A stretch of 34,183 nucleotides of DNA from Candidatus Colwelliibacteriota bacterium (GCA_027448785.1 DAIDMW010000007.1:1-34183), one strand, 5' to 3'. Positions 6,664 through 19,537 are shown, counted from the first letter of the stretch. Notes: generated from the sequence alone by a model not told the origin. Numbers and translations are program-made.

Positions 6664-7086
6664 TTATTTAAGGATCTCCTCAAGCTTCTTTTCCAGCTCT
6701 TCGTTGGAAATCTCGCTTACGGCGGACTCGACCGCGGGAGAAGCCGGCTGTTCCTCATTTTTTTCAGCCGATCGCGGAGCTTTTTTCTTCTCGGTTTTGG
6801 TAATCGGCGGGGTAATAATCAAGTAGCGTACAACACGCCCCTCAAGTTTCAACGCGGCATTCAATTTCACCGCTCCATCCGGCTCGGCCGCAAAATGCAG
6901 CCATCCGAAGTAAGCTGAATTCATTTTTTTTATCGGGTAAGCCAGCTTGATTTCGGAGATTTTTCCTTCATTCAATATCTCGGCTCCGATCTGCGAGAGA
7001 TGCTTCAAAACGGCCTCGACGTCGTTTTCCTCCTTTAGCAAAAAGGATATCTCGTAGTTGTTTTTCTCGCTTTCCATCTGGCTCAT
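6664..7086 (-). CDS. rpsF: Ribosomal protein bS6 with C-terminal extension
   Basis: bS6 binds 16S rRNA with bS18. The domain starts at NNYEISFLLKEE, with LAYPIKKMNSAYFGWLHF and LEGRVVRYLIITPP following. A Lys/Glu/Ala-rich extension of roughly 45 residues follows, common in CPR-sized bS6. The start is uncertain: in-frame ATGs lie at 7104, 7086 and 7077, and a TTG at 7113, none with a clear Shine-Dalgarno. I give 7086; 7077 fits the family length best. It follows rpoC after a 12-bp hairpin and leads the rpsF-ssb-rpsR run. Confidence 0.9.
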   Translation of the reverse strand: MSQMESEKNNYEISFLLKEENDVEAVLKHLSQIGAEILNEGKISEIKLAYPIKKMNSAYFGWLHFAAEPDGAVKLNAALKLEGRVVRYLIITPPITKTEKKKAPRSAEKNEEQPASPAVESAVSEISNEELEKKLEEILK

Positions 7087-7112
7087 GGTATCAGAAAGAC
7101 CCATTCCGGTCA

Positions 7113-7141
7113 ATGATTCGGCTCCAAAAGAGCCGAATCAT
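7113..7141. other. Perfect 12-bp hairpin between rpoC and rpsF
   Basis: ATGATTCGGCTC and its exact complement flank the loop CAAAA. No T-run follows on either strand, so this is not a standard intrinsic terminator. It could be an mRNA processing or stability site between the polymerase and ribosomal genes, or a regulatory leader structure for rpsF. Confidence 0.6.
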
Positions 7142-7148
7142 GAGACCG

Positions 7149-10100
7149 CTATTCCTCGGCTTGGGCAGCTACCTCGGCCGCCGGCTGCTCCTCTTCTTCA
7201 ATGAATTTCGGCCGCGCTTCCCCGTGGTGCCCGATCGGCAACAGGCGGCCGATGATGACGTTTTCCTTCAACCCGCGGAGCTGGTCAACGCGCGACTCGA
7301 TTGCGGCGTTAGTCAGAACGCGTGCAGTCTCTTGGAAAGAGGCGGCGGACAGCCAGCCGTCGGCGGCCAGAGCGGACTTGGTGGTTCCTAAAAGGATCTC
7401 TTCGGCTTTGGCTGGTTCGCGGCCGAGAGCCTTCATATCTTTGTTCACCTCGCGGAACTTCGACTTGTCGACGACGTCTCCGGGAACGAAATCGGTGTCG
7501 CCGCTAACGACGACTTTGACCCGTCCGAACATCTGGCGAACGATAACTTCGATGTGCTTGTTGTTGATCGAGTTACCCTCGGAAACATAGATGCGCTGCA
7601 CCTCGCGAATGAGGTAGCGGTAAACCGCCTCCTTGCCCTTCAGTTCCATCAGCTCTTTCAAGTCGATACTTCCTTCGGTCAGCGGATCGCCGGCTTCCAC
7701 AATCTCTCCCTCCTTAGGCAGAATCGCGGTGCGCCTGGTAACGGTGAACTGGGCCGGCTTACCCTTGTGCGGAACGAAGTGGATAACTTTGTTCATTCCC
7801 TTTTCCTCGACGTCGGCGATGCTTCCTCCGGCCGGAGCCAAGACGGCTTTTCCTTTCGGGGTGTGAACCTCAAAAAGCTCCTCTACTCTCGGCAAACCGG
7901 TAGTAATGTCTTTTCCGGCGGCTCCTCCGGCGTGCTTGGTGTTCAAAGTAAGCTGGGTTCCCGGTTCGCCGATGGACTGGGCGGCGATAATGCCGACCGC
8001 CTCGCCGATCTTCACCGGCTCGTTTTCTCCGAGATCCAATCCGTAGCATTTGGCGCAAACGCCATACAAAGTCTTGCAGGCGATCGGCGAACGGACGGCG
8101 ACTTCCTGCAAGTCGGAAGCCTCTATCTCCCGGGCGATTTCGTGGTCTATCGTCTCGCCGGCCTTAATAACGGTTTTTCTCCCGACTTTAACGTCCTCCA
8201 AAGCGGTGCGCGAGAAAAGACGGTCGCCAAACTTGTGTCCGAAATCAGCTCCGTCTTCGCGGCGGATTAGAATACCCTCTTTGGTGCGGCAGTCGTTTTC
8301 GCGGACTACAACATCTTGAGCGACGTCGACTAAGCGGCGGGTCAGGTAGCCTGCCTCTGCCGTCTTTAACGCGGTGTCAGCCAAACCTTTGCGCGAGCCG
8401 TGAGTGGTAATGAAGTAAGTGAGGCCGTTGTGTCCCTCCTTTAATGAAGTGCGGATGGGCAACTCGATTTCTTCACCCTTCGGATTGACCACCAGCCCTT
8501 TCATACCCATCATCTGGGTCGGCTGCTGCCACGATCCTCTCGCTCCCGAATCGATGATCATATAAACAGAACTGTCCTCTCTAAGGGATTTTGGAACTAT
8601 CTTCCTGATCTCCAAGACGGCGCTGGCCCAGAGTTCGATGATGCGGCTTCGCCTTTCTTCGTTGGTCAGAAGGCCAGCTTGGTACTGCTCTTCGATAAGG
8701 CCGGCTTTCTTGTCGGCTTCTTCGAGCAAGTTTTTCTTTTCCTTCGGAACAACCAAGTCGTCCATGCCCCAGCTGATTCCGGAAGAAGTGGCATAAGCGA
8801 ATCCAGTCGACTTTATCTTGTCCAAAACATGCTTCATGGTTTCAGCATCATAAGCGTAGATCAAGCGGCTGGTCAGCTTCTGCAGGGCGGACTTAGTCAT
8901 CGTGTCGTTGATATACTCAACTCCCTCCGGCAAAGCGCGGTTGAAGATAGCGCGTCCGCAGGTCGTCTCCAAACTCCCGATTCTAATCGGAGCGTGCAGA
9001 TCGATAATCCCGTTTTCGTAAGCAATCTCCGCCTCTTCTTCATCGGCGAAAACTTTCCCGGATCCCTTGGCCTCCGGAAAAACCCTGGTCAGATAGTAGC
9101 TGCCCAAAATCATGTCCTGAGTCGGCGAAACGACGGCGTCGCCGGAAGCCGGCTTCAAAAGGTTGATGCTGGAAAGCATTATACTCTCGCACTCAGCCTG
9201 GGCTTCGCTGCTCAAAGGTAAGTGAACGGCCATCTGGTCTCCGTCGAAGTCGGCATTGAAAGCGGTGCAGACCATCGGATGGATCTGGATCGCCAGCCCT
9301 TCGGTCAGAATCGGCTTGAAGGCTTGGACGCTCAAGCGGTGCAAAGTCGGGGCGCGATTCAAAAGGACCTTGCGGTCGCGGATAACCTCTTCCAGGATCT
9401 CCCATACCTCCGGGTCGCCTTGCTCGATCAGGCGGTTGGCGGTCTTGATATTGTGCGCCAGTCCGCGCTGCATAATGCCGCTGATAACGAACGGCTTAAA
9501 GATTTCCAAAGCCATCTTCTTCGGCAAGCCGCACTGGTCCAAGCCCAAGCTCGGTCCGACGACGATTACCGAACGGCCAGAATAGTCGACTCTCTTGCCC
9601 AAAAGGTTCTGCCTAAATCTACCCTGCTTTCCGCGAAGCATGTCGGCCAGCGAGCGCAGCTGGCGGCGGCCGGCTCCGGTCGCCTTGGCGTTGCCGTGGA
9701 TGGAACTGTCGATTAAGGCGTCGACCGCTTCCTGCAGCATGCGCTTCTCATTGACGACGATAACGTCCGGAGCGCGGAGCTCTAAGAGCTTCTTCAAACG
9801 GTTGTTACGGTTAATGACGCGGCGGTAAAGATCATTCAAATCGGAGGTAGCATACCTGCCTCCGTCCAAAGCGACCATCGGGCGCAAGTCCGGCGGCAAG
9901 ACCGGCAAAACGGTCATCGCCATCCATTCGGGACGAGTGTTATTAGCTTCCATCACGCGGAAGAATTTGAGACGACGCAGAAGCTTGCGCTTGCGCAAGC
10001 CGTCCTTGGCCGTATTCACCTCCTTCTCGATGGCCGCGGTTTCTTTTTTCAAATCCAAAGCACTCAGAGCCTGCCTGATTCCCTCGCCTCCGCTGGAAAC

Positions 10101-10715
10101 GCTGAAAACGTGGCTGAATCTTTTCAGGAGTTCGAAATCGTAATCATCCAGAACCAAGCCGATCCGCAGTCCCTTCAGCAAGTTGGTAGCGCGCTCGGCC
10201 GCTTCCTCGACCTCATCGGCCTTCTCGGTAGCCTCTTCCTTTCTCCGCTTCAGCTCCCTCTTTACTTCGTCAAGCGCCTCTTTACGCCTGGCATCGTCGA
10301 CGGAAGTGACGATGTGCGCGGCGTAATAAGTGACCCTCTCTAGCTTGGCCAGGGTTTCATCCAAAGCCAGGCTGATCTTCGAAGGCACGCTACGCAAGAA
10401 CCATGGATGCACGACCGGAGTCGCCAGCTTGATGTGACCCATCCGCTCGCGGCGGACGATGGAGCGGGTAACTTCTACTCCACACTTATCACAAACCACC
10501 CCCTTGTAGCGGACCTTCTTGTACTTCCCGCAATAACACTCCCAATCCTTGGTCGGGCCGAAGATTCTCTCAGAAAAAAGCCCGTCCTTTTCCGGACGTT
10601 GCGTGCGGTAATTGATGGTCTCCGGCTTAGTAACTTCTCCGTAAGACCACGCCAGGATATCCTCCGGCGAGGCCACGCTTATCTTAATCGCGTCGAAATT
10701 CATTTCGTTATTCAT
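7149..10715 (-). CDS. rpoC: RNA polymerase beta' subunit
   Basis: Beta' forms the clamp and holds the catalytic magnesium. The motif NADFDGD is at residues 487-493. The N-terminal zinc site is C60-C62-C75-C78. The second zinc site is C809, C880, C887 and C890. The trigger-loop region GLTYFITTHGSRKGLADTAL is at about 764-783. Near the C-terminus the sequence keeps AQSIGEPGTQLT. At 1188 aa it is about 200 shorter than the E. coli protein, as in other reduced bacteria. It overlaps the rpoB end by 8 bp, so the two are translationally coupled. Confidence 0.98.
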   Translation of the reverse strand: MNNEMNFDAIKISVASPEDILAWSYGEVTKPETINYRTQRPEKDGLFSERIFGPTKDWECYCGKYKKVRYKGVVCDKCGVEVTRSIVRRERMGHIKLATPVVHPWFLRSVPSKISLALDETLAKLERVTYYAAHIVTSVDDARRKEALDEVKRELKRRKEEATEKADEVEEAAERATNLLKGLRIGLVLDDYDFELLKRFSHVFSVSSGGEGIRQALSALDLKKETAAIEKEVNTAKDGLRKRKLLRRLKFFRVMEANNTRPEWMAMTVLPVLPPDLRPMVALDGGRYATSDLNDLYRRVINRNNRLKKLLELRAPDVIVVNEKRMLQEAVDALIDSSIHGNAKATGAGRRQLRSLADMLRGKQGRFRQNLLGKRVDYSGRSVIVVGPSLGLDQCGLPKKMALEIFKPFVISGIMQRGLAHNIKTANRLIEQGDPEVWEILEEVIRDRKVLLNRAPTLHRLSVQAFKPILTEGLAIQIHPMVCTAFNADFDGDQMAVHLPLSSEAQAECESIMLSSINLLKPASGDAVVSPTQDMILGSYYLTRVFPEAKGSGKVFADEEEAEIAYENGIIDLHAPIRIGSLETTCGRAIFNRALPEGVEYINDTMTKSALQKLTSRLIYAYDAETMKHVLDKIKSTGFAYATSSGISWGMDDLVVPKEKKNLLEEADKKAGLIEEQYQAGLLTNEERRSRIIELWASAVLEIRKIVPKSLREDSSVYMIIDSGARGSWQQPTQMMGMKGLVVNPKGEEIELPIRTSLKEGHNGLTYFITTHGSRKGLADTALKTAEAGYLTRRLVDVAQDVVVRENDCRTKEGILIRREDGADFGHKFGDRLFSRTALEDVKVGRKTVIKAGETIDHEIAREIEASDLQEVAVRSPIACKTLYGVCAKCYGLDLGENEPVKIGEAVGIIAAQSIGEPGTQLTLNTKHAGGAAGKDITTGLPRVEELFEVHTPKGKAVLAPAGGSIADVEEKGMNKVIHFVPHKGKPAQFTVTRRTAILPKEGEIVEAGDPLTEGSIDLKELMELKGKEAVYRYLIREVQRIYVSEGNSINNKHIEVIVRQMFGRVKVVVSGDTDFVPGDVVDKSKFREVNKDMKALGREPAKAEEILLGTTKSALAADGWLSAASFQETARVLTNAAIESRVDQLRGLKENVIIGRLLPIGHHGEARPKFIEEEEQPAAEVAAQAEE

Positions 10716-13700
10716 CGTCGTCTTCCTCTTTTATTTCCACCGGTCGCTCGTCAGCGCCGACCAGTTCGACCGAAAGGCCAAGCGCTTTAAGTTCGTTCAC
10801 CATGACGTTGAACGAGGCTGGTATGTTTGGTTTCTTGATTTCTTCTCCGCGGATGATCGCCTCGTAAGCGGCGCCTCTTCCCGGAACGTCGTCGGACTTG
10901 ATGGTCAACATCTCCTGTAAAGTGTTCGGAGCACCGTGGCCTTCCAAGGCCCACACTTCCATTTCTCCGAAGCGCTGCCCTCCGAGCTGTGCCTTGCCTC
11001 TCAGCGGCTGCTGGGTAATCAGCGAATATGGACCGACCGAGCGCATGTGCACCTTGTCGACGACCATGTGGTCCAGCTTCATCATATAGATTACGCCGAC
11101 GGTCGCCTGGCGGTCGAACGGCTTCCCGGTGCGTCCGTCGTACAAAGTTACCTGGCCGGACTCCGGCAAACCGGCTTTTTTCAACTCTTCCTTGATCTGC
11201 GTTTCAGTAGCACCGGAGAAGACTGGCGTGACGGCTCGGTAGCCCAAAGTCTTAGCCGCCCATCCCACGTGGGTTTCAAGAATCTGGCCGAGGTTCATGC
11301 GGGACGCTATGCCCAGCGGATTCAGAACGATGTCAACCGGAGTGCCGTCCTCGAGGTACGGCATGTCCTCAACCGGCCGAACCTGGGAAACGACACCCTT
11401 GTTGCCGTGCCTTCCGGCCATCTTATCCCCGGATTGTATGTTCCGGAGTTCGGCGACCTGCACCTGGATGCGGGAGATGACTCCCGGCTCGAGTTTGTCG
11501 CCCTTCTCGCGCGATAAGATCTTTACTCCGACCACGCGTCCGGATTTGCCGCTCGGCAGGTAGAGCGAAGTGTCCTTGACCTCGCGGGCCTTCTCGCCGA
11601 AGATCGCCTGCAAAAGCTTTTCTTCCGGCATCAATTCGCTCTCGCCTTTCGGGGAGATCTTTCCGACCAAGATATCCCCTCCCCTGACTTCAGCGCCGAT
11701 GCGTACTATTCCGTCTTCGTCCAAGTCTTTAAGTTTATTTTCGGAAATGTTCGGAATGTCGGGAGTGGTGATTTCTGGTCCGAGTTTGGTGTCGCGGACA
11801 TCGATCGAAAAGTCCTCGATGTGGATCGAAGTATAGCGGTCTTCCATCTGCACCCGCTCGGAAACGACCACGGCATCCTCGAAGTTAGCCCCGTCGAAAG
11901 GAACGAAGGCTACCAACAAGTTCTGCCCCAAGGCGATGACGCCATTGTCGGTCGCGGTGGAATCGGCCAAAACCTGCCCCTTCTTCACCTTCTCTCCCTT
12001 CGCGACTATCGGCCGCTCAGAGATGACGGTGTTCTGGTTGCTCATCTTGAATTTGTTCAAATCGTGGCGGCGGGACTTGCCCTCGTCGTTCTTGATGACG
12101 ATATGATCGGCGTCCACTTCGGTTACGACGCCGGCGAAGTCGGCCATCGGCAAAGCCCTGGCGGCCTGAGCGGCGGACTCTTCGACGCCGGTTCCGACGT
12201 ACGGAGCCTGCGGAATTAAGCACGGAACGGACTGCCGCTGCATGTTCGAAGCCATCAAAGCGCGGTTGGCGTCGTCGTGCTCAAGGAAAGGAATCATCGA
12301 GGTCGAGATGCTGACCAGCTGATTGGAAGCGACCTCGATAAGGTCTACCTCTTCGCGGTCGCAGATTCCCGGCTCTCCTTTGATCCTCGCCTCGATGCGC
12401 TTGTCGGTGATCATTCCTTTCTCGTCGAACTTGGTCTCGGCGCCGGCAATCTTGTACTTTTCCTCTTCGATGGCATTCAGCCAAACAACCTCGCTCGTAA
12501 CCTTGCTATTTTTAACGCGGATATACGGAGTTATTAAAAATCCGTGCTCATCGAGCTTGGTGAAGCTGGATAAGTGATTGACCAGTCCGATGTTGTGCCC
12601 TTCCGGCGTTTGAATCGGGCATATTCTTCCGTAATAGGAGTGGTGGACGTCTCGGACATCGATGCCGGCGCGTTCCCTAACCAATCCTCCTGGACCCAAA
12701 ACCGTAAGTAGTCTCTTGTGTTCTATCTCCGCCAGAATGTTTTCCTGCTCGGCGAACTGCGAAAGCTGCGAAGAAGAGAAAAACTCCTCGACCACCGCCG
12801 AGATCAGGCGCGAGTTGACCAGGCCCCCCGGTTCCAGAGTTTCATAAGTGCCTGCTGCCATCTTGTCCTGGACGTTGCGGCGCAGCCTGGCGAACCCGAT
12901 TCTAAGCCTTCCCTGCAGCAGCTCGCCGACGGTCTTCATACGGCGGTTGCCTAAATGGTCGATGTCATCGGAAACGGCATTGGAGTCTGCGTTTAATCTT
13001 GCCAGCTCGCCGACAATCCTCTTCAGGTCGTCTAAAACCACCAGCCGGCTGTCGGAGGATCCGTTAAGCCTCTGGTTGACCTTGAAGCGGCCGACCGCGC
13101 CCAAATCATAGCGGTCCAGCTGGCTGAATATCGCGTCGATAACTCTCTTCGCGTCTTCGACGCGCGCCAAATCCCCCGGCCTGAGCCTCTTGTAAATCTC
13201 CAGGTAAGATTCGTCGGCGGTGTGGGCGGAGTCCTTCTTTAGTGTCGGAGCGATCACCTCGCCGAGCGCCTTCAGTATCTCTTCGTCTGTCCCCAGTCCG
13301 AAGATGCGCAACAAAGCCGTAACGGCCACTTTGCGATGCCGGTCAATCTTAACCCAGATCGAGCCGTCGGCGTCCGTCTCGAACTCCAGCCAAGCTCCAC
13401 GGTTAGGAATAATCTTCGCCCCGAACAAGTTGCGCCCTCTTTTCTCTTCAGCCAAGAAATAAACTCCGGGTGAGCGAACCAGCTGCGAGATGACGACGCG
13501 CTCCACGCCGTTGATGATGAAAGTCCCGCGATCGGTCATCATGGGAAAGTCGCCTAGATAAACCTCCTGTTCCTTGCCGTTCTTGGCGCCGCCGATGGTA
13601 AGCTTTAGATTGGCGCGCAGCGGAGCGCTGTAGGTTATGCTTTTAATCTTAGCCTCGGTCTCGGTGTACTTCGGATCTCCGAAGTAGTAGTCGAGAAAAT

Positions 13701-13875
13701 GCAGATCGAGATTATGGCTCGAGTAATCTTTGATCGGAGAGAACTCCTCGAAGATTTCTTTTATCCCCTCCTTTTTGAACCACTCGTACGAGTCGCGCTG
13801 GATGGCAATTAGATCCGGCTGCTCAACAAGCGGTCCAGGGTGAGAAGAGAAAACCCTGGTCGGTAATTTGGGCAT
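10708..13875 (-). CDS. rpoB: RNA polymerase beta subunit
   Basis: Beta completes the active site. Family motifs are RSPGVYF (134-140), [67 protein letters not shown] and [20 protein letters not shown] near the end. At 1055 aa it lacks the lineage-specific insertions of E. coli. The rifampicin pocket (residues 367-392) departs from the consensus at several positions (see findings). The start is ATG 13875. A terminator-like structure separates it from mltG, so rpoB probably has its own promoter; TACAAA lies 8 nt before the ATG but is a weak match. Confidence 0.98.
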   Translation of the reverse strand: MPKLPTRVFSSHPGPLVEQPDLIAIQRDSYEWFKKEGIKEIFEEFSPIKDYSSHNLDLHFLDYYFGDPKYTETEAKIKSITYSAPLRANLKLTIGGAKNGKEQEVYLGDFPMMTDRGTFIINGVERVVISQLVRSPGVYFLAEEKRGRNLFGAKIIPNRGAWLEFETDADGSIWVKIDRHRKVAVTALLRIFGLGTDEEILKALGEVIAPTLKKDSAHTADESYLEIYKRLRPGDLARVEDAKRVIDAIFSQLDRYDLGAVGRFKVNQRLNGSSDSRLVVLDDLKRIVGELARLNADSNAVSDDIDHLGNRRMKTVGELLQGRLRIGFARLRRNVQDKMAAGTYETLEPGGLVNSRLISAVVEEFFSSSQLSQFAEQENILAEIEHKRLLTVLGPGGLVRERAGIDVRDVHHSYYGRICPIQTPEGHNIGLVNHLSSFTKLDEHGFLITPYIRVKNSKVTSEVVWLNAIEEEKYKIAGAETKFDEKGMITDKRIEARIKGEPGICDREEVDLIEVASNQLVSISTSMIPFLEHDDANRALMASNMQRQSVPCLIPQAPYVGTGVEESAAQAARALPMADFAGVVTEVDADHIVIKNDEGKSRRHDLNKFKMSNQNTVISERPIVAKGEKVKKGQVLADSTATDNGVIALGQNLLVAFVPFDGANFEDAVVVSERVQMEDRYTSIHIEDFSIDVRDTKLGPEITTPDIPNISENKLKDLDEDGIVRIGAEVRGGDILVGKISPKGESELMPEEKLLQAIFGEKAREVKDTSLYLPSGKSGRVVGVKILSREKGDKLEPGVISRIQVQVAELRNIQSGDKMAGRHGNKGVVSQVRPVEDMPYLEDGTPVDIVLNPLGIASRMNLGQILETHVGWAAKTLGYRAVTPVFSGATETQIKEELKKAGLPESGQVTLYDGRTGKPFDRQATVGVIYMMKLDHMVVDKVHMRSVGPYSLITQQPLRGKAQLGGQRFGEMEVWALEGHGAPNTLQEMLTIKSDDVPGRGAAYEAIIRGEEIKKPNIPASFNVMVNELKALGLSVELVGADERPVEIKEEDDDE

Positions 13876-13925
13876 TGGTTATTTTTGTAAAAACGACTTA
13901 TTTGATTTGGCTCGCTTAAAAGCAC

Positions 13926-13962
13926 AAAAAACCCTCGTTCTTACGAACTTTCCGGTTTAGGG
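13926..13962 (-). terminator. Terminator between mltG and rpoB
   Basis: Read on the minus strand, CCCT (13959-13962) pairs with AGGG (13932-13935), enclosing the small hairpin GTTC-GTAA-GAAC, and TTTTTT follows. It starts two bases after the mltG stop and probably limits read-through into rpoB. Confidence 0.6.
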
Positions 13963-13963
13963 C

Positions 13964-14680
13964 TTATTTAAGATATTTAACAATATTTTGCTCCTGTTCG
14001 TCAAGAGTCTTGGCAAATACCATTTTACCACTCCCCGGAATCGAAAGATAGTACCAGTAGGGAGTGGCCTGTGGATAAAGCGCCGCCTCGATAGCGTTAA
14101 GCCCGGGATTATCAATGGGACCGGGCGGTAAGCCGCGGTGCAAATAAGTATTGTACGGCGAGTTTATCGCCAGATCAGCCTTGGTTATCGGAAGACAGGG
14201 CGTAGTCGCTTTGATGTAGCAAATGGTCGAGTCGAGCTGCAGCGGCATTCCCGCCTGCAATCTTTTCCATATTATTCCCGAAACAATCCTCATGTCGGAC
14301 GGCGTTTTCGCCTCGACTTGCACGAGCGAAGCGACGACAAGAATGTTCTTCAGGTTGTCGGCATGCGGAATAATGGGCAGCACTTTGGCGTCGAAGTTTT
14401 TCGAGAACTTTTCTTCAACCACCGGCAGCGATGAAGAAACGTAAAACTGATAAGTGTCGGGAAAAAGATATCCCTCCAATGATTCCGGCAGCGCCTCCCC
14501 GGGGCTTAGCACGTTGCTCGCTTGCAAACGCTGGTTGATATCGGCAACCGTCTCCCCTTCCGGTATGACGACCGTCGCGGTTTTTACCGGAACGATTCGC
14601 GACCGCTCCCAAACTTTATAGAGGACGGCAAACAAGGCAACCACCGCTATTATCGTTATAACCGTCAGGGTCTTTCTCAT
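13964..14680 (-). CDS. mltG: Endolytic murein transglycosylase (MltG/YceG)
   Basis: MltG is a membrane-anchored enzyme that cuts nascent glycan strands and sets their length. Residues 5-22 form the single membrane helix. LEGYLFPDTYQF (68-79), GMPLQLDSTICY, SPYNTYLHRGLPPGPIDNPG and the closing AKTLDEQEQNIVKYLK are family signatures. The protein is 238 aa against about 340 in E. coli; most of the N-terminal LysM-like part is missing. Around the active site the usual IVEKE reads LVQVE: the first Glu is Gln121 and the second is kept as Glu123. The start overlaps the rodA stop by 4 bp (ATGA), pairing a glycan polymerase with a glycan-cleaving enzyme. Confidence 0.93.
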   Translation of the reverse strand: MRKTLTVITIIAVVALFAVLYKVWERSRIVPVKTATVVIPEGETVADINQRLQASNVLSPGEALPESLEGYLFPDTYQFYVSSSLPVVEEKFSKNFDAKVLPIIPHADNLKNILVVASLVQVEAKTPSDMRIVSGIIWKRLQAGMPLQLDSTICYIKATTPCLPITKADLAINSPYNTYLHRGLPPGPIDNPGLNAIEAALYPQATPYWYYLSIPGSGKMVFAKTLDEQEQNIVKYLK

Positions 14681-15750
14681 GCCAATTCCCTCTGCCTAGC
14701 GCTCTGTACTATGCCGAGGAGCGCCGAAGCCGTTAAAAGGTCAGAACCTCCGTAGCTCAAGAAAGGCATTCCCTCCCCTACCACCGGCAAAAGGCCGGTA
14801 ATCGATCCGAGGTTGACCGCCAAGTGCAAAACAATAAACATCACCGCCCCCAAAGAAAGGAAGCGCAGCGTGTTGTTGTCGGCCTTCAAGCCGATGTTCA
14901 AAACGCGGTAAATAACGAGCGCGAAAGCGGCCAGCACCAGGAGTGCGCCCAGAAAACCCCACTCCTCGATGAAAGACGAGAAAGCGAAGTCGGTCTGGGC
15001 AGCCGGGAGAAAGCCCAGCTTTACCTCGGTTCCCTGGCCGAATCCCTCGCCGAAAAATCCGCCGGAGCCGATGGTGATCTTGGACTGAATTGTGTTGTAA
15101 TTTATCCCCAGCGGATCTTTCTGCGGATGGAAAAGGCCGACGATCCGCTCCTTTTGGTAGGAGGCGAAGCCGAAGTGCCACATGAAAACCCCGACCACCG
15201 CCAGGATAAGAACGGCGGCGCCTAAATATCTGGCCGGCATCTCGCTCACCAGAAGGTAGCCGAACCAAATACCAAACATAATGAGCGCCGTTCCTAAATT
15301 CGGCTGCAACAAAACCAAAACGGCGGGAACGAAAAAATAAACGAAAGAAACGGCGATAGTTTTAAGATTAGCGATAGAAACATGGCGCGCCGCAAAAAAT
15401 ACGGAAAAAATGAGAATGAGCGCCGCCTGCATGAACTCCGAAGGCTGCATCTTGAAAGGGCCCAAAGGTATCCAGCTCCGAGCTCCGTGAACCGCCGGCG
15501 CGATGATAAAGTTGATAACCAAAAGCCCCAAGCAAAGCAGATAAACGCCGACAATGAACCAGCGGTAGCTTAAAAGCGCTTTGATGTTCAAAAGAGGCAG
15601 GCCGATCAAAAGAGCAAGGGCGATGAAAATCCAGATCAGCTGACGATAGAAAAGAAAGTGGTCGGAGGAGGCTAAAACCAAAAGGCCGCCGCCCATAATG
15701 AAGGCTACCGCGCCGATTAAGTACCAGTCATGCTTCGCAGAGAAAGACAT
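14677..15750 (-). CDS. rodA: SEDS peptidoglycan polymerase (RodA/FtsW)
   Basis: A 357-aa protein with about ten membrane helices that polymerises lipid II into glycan strands with a partner transpeptidase. SEDS signatures are HGARSWIPLGPFKMQPSEFM, LLQPNLGTALIM, TDFAFSSFIEEWGFLGALL and PFLSYGGSDLL. The GSGGFFGEGFGQGTEVKLGFLP segment and the overall layout favour RodA over FtsW, but the split is not certain. Coupled to mltG by a 4-bp overlap. A perfect TATAAT (15758-15763) lies 7 nt before the ATG, so rodA-mltG appears to have its own leaderless promoter downstream of the rRNA genes. Confidence 0.93.
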   Translation of the reverse strand: MSFSAKHDWYLIGAVAFIMGGGLLVLASSDHFLFYRQLIWIFIALALLIGLPLLNIKALLSYRWFIVGVYLLCLGLLVINFIIAPAVHGARSWIPLGPFKMQPSEFMQAALILIFSVFFAARHVSIANLKTIAVSFVYFFVPAVLVLLQPNLGTALIMFGIWFGYLLVSEMPARYLGAAVLILAVVGVFMWHFGFASYQKERIVGLFHPQKDPLGINYNTIQSKITIGSGGFFGEGFGQGTEVKLGFLPAAQTDFAFSSFIEEWGFLGALLVLAAFALVIYRVLNIGLKADNNTLRFLSLGAVMFIVLHLAVNLGSITGLLPVVGEGMPFLSYGGSDLLTASALLGIVQSARQRELA

Positions 15751-15757
15751 CGGTGTA

Positions 15758-15763
15758 ATTATA
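15758..15763 (-). promoter_or_regulatory. -10 box of rodA-mltG, leaderless spacing
   Basis: A perfect TATAAT on the minus strand, 7 nt before the ATG at 15750. No good -35 at the expected distance. Confidence 0.5.
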
Positions 15764-15770
15764 AGAGATT

Positions 15771-15815
15771 AATGGCTAGTGGCCAGTGATTAAAAAACTA
15801 GCGACTGGTGGCTAA
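15771..15815. repeat. Short intergenic repeat related to the B family (B5)
   Basis: The segment between rodA and 5S rRNA holds quasi-repeats of GGCTAGTGGCCAGT and CTAGCGACTGGTGGCT around a run of A. The CTAGCGACT word resembles the core of copies B1 and B4, but the AAAAGCGCAAAA-type arms are missing. On the minus strand it begins with a T-run right after 5S rRNA and may end that transcript. Confidence 0.4.
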
Positions 15816-15823
15816 TAAAAAAA

Positions 15824-15938
15824 GGCTGGCGAACCCTACTTTCCCAGCGCCGGAGCGCAAGTATCATCAGGGCCGCGCGCTTTCACTTCTCTGTTCGGAA
15901 TGGGAAGAGGTGGGCCACACGCGGCTTAATCACCAGCC
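15824..15938 (-). rRNA. rrf: 5S ribosomal RNA
   Basis: About 115 nt. The ends pair as GGCTGG / CCAGCC (helix I). Inside are CCCACCTCTTCCCATTCCGAA and the loop with GAACAGAGAAGTGAAAGC, then GATGATACT and GGGAAAGTAGG, all conserved bacterial 5S landmarks. It lies about 245 nt downstream of 23S rRNA in the same orientation, separated by hairpin element B2, and is followed by a T-run. Confidence 0.95.
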
Positions 15939-15987
15939 AAATTTATTATATAACCGAATACTTTTAAAATCGCAAATCGTAAAAAAC

Positions 15988-16083
15988 GTAAAAGCTAAAA
16001 CACAAAAGCGAAAAATAAAAAAACAGGACGACTAACCGCTGATTATTAGCAGCTAATCGCCGGTCGTTGTTTTTAGCTTTTAG
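15988..16083. repeat. AT-rich hairpin element, copy B2, in the 23S-5S spacer
   Basis: Arms GTAAAAGCTAAAA (15988-16000) and TTTTAGCTTTTAG (16070-16083) pair, enclosing GACGACTAACCGCTGATTA and its imperfect inverted match GCTAATCGCCGGTCGT. It is the same word set as copies B1, B3 and B4, here placed inside the rRNA transcript. Confidence 0.55.
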
Positions 16084-16084
16084 T

Positions 16085-16145
16085 TTTTAAATGCCGAGCA
16101 TTTAAATGGCAGTTTCGCTAACGTCATTTTTGGGAATGTGTAATT
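16085..16145 (-). other. 3' half of the 23S rRNA processing stem
   Basis: The plus-strand sequence CATTTAAATGGCAG followed by TTTCGCTAACGTCA, TTTT and GGGAATGTG nearly repeats what the minus strand reads upstream of the mature 5' end (19391-19445). In the RNA the two flanks therefore form a long helix of roughly 40 bp around 23S, the usual kind of RNase III substrate. Confidence 0.7.
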
Positions 16146-16181
16146 CCGCGCCCAAACCGGCCGAAGCCGGCTAGGCGTTAA

Positions 16182-19390
<3,209 letters not shown>

Positions 19391-19400
<10 letters not shown>

Positions 19401-19445
19401 CTAAAAGACGTTTACGAAACCTGCCATTTAAATGCTTAGCATTTA
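19391..19445 (-). other. 5' half of the 23S rRNA processing stem
   Basis: Complementary to the 3' flank at 16085-16145. It contains the ATTTAAATGCTAAGCATTTAAATG palindrome, reading outward, then GGCAGG and TTTCGTAAACGTC toward the gene. Confidence 0.7.
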
Positions 19446-19515
19446 AATGTTGTTGTCGTCTTTACTTGTGATTTTTTTAGTATTCGATTTTTAAGATTCC
19501 GTCGACGCTGAATAG

Positions 19516-19537
19516 AAAAACCGCTCTTCGGAAGCGG
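19516..19537 (-). terminator. Terminator-like hairpin in the rRNA leader
   Basis: On the minus strand CCGCT, a 7-nt loop TCCGAAG, AGCGG and then TTTTT. It lies about 70 nt after the predicted rRNA start and about 115 nt before mature 23S. It could end a short leader RNA, or be read through by an antitermination complex. Confidence 0.5.

Noticed and set aside
7201-13462. Many plus-strand frames opposite rpoC and rpoB (up to 238 codons)
   Set aside because: They mirror strongly conserved genes on the minus strand and have no family motifs of their own.
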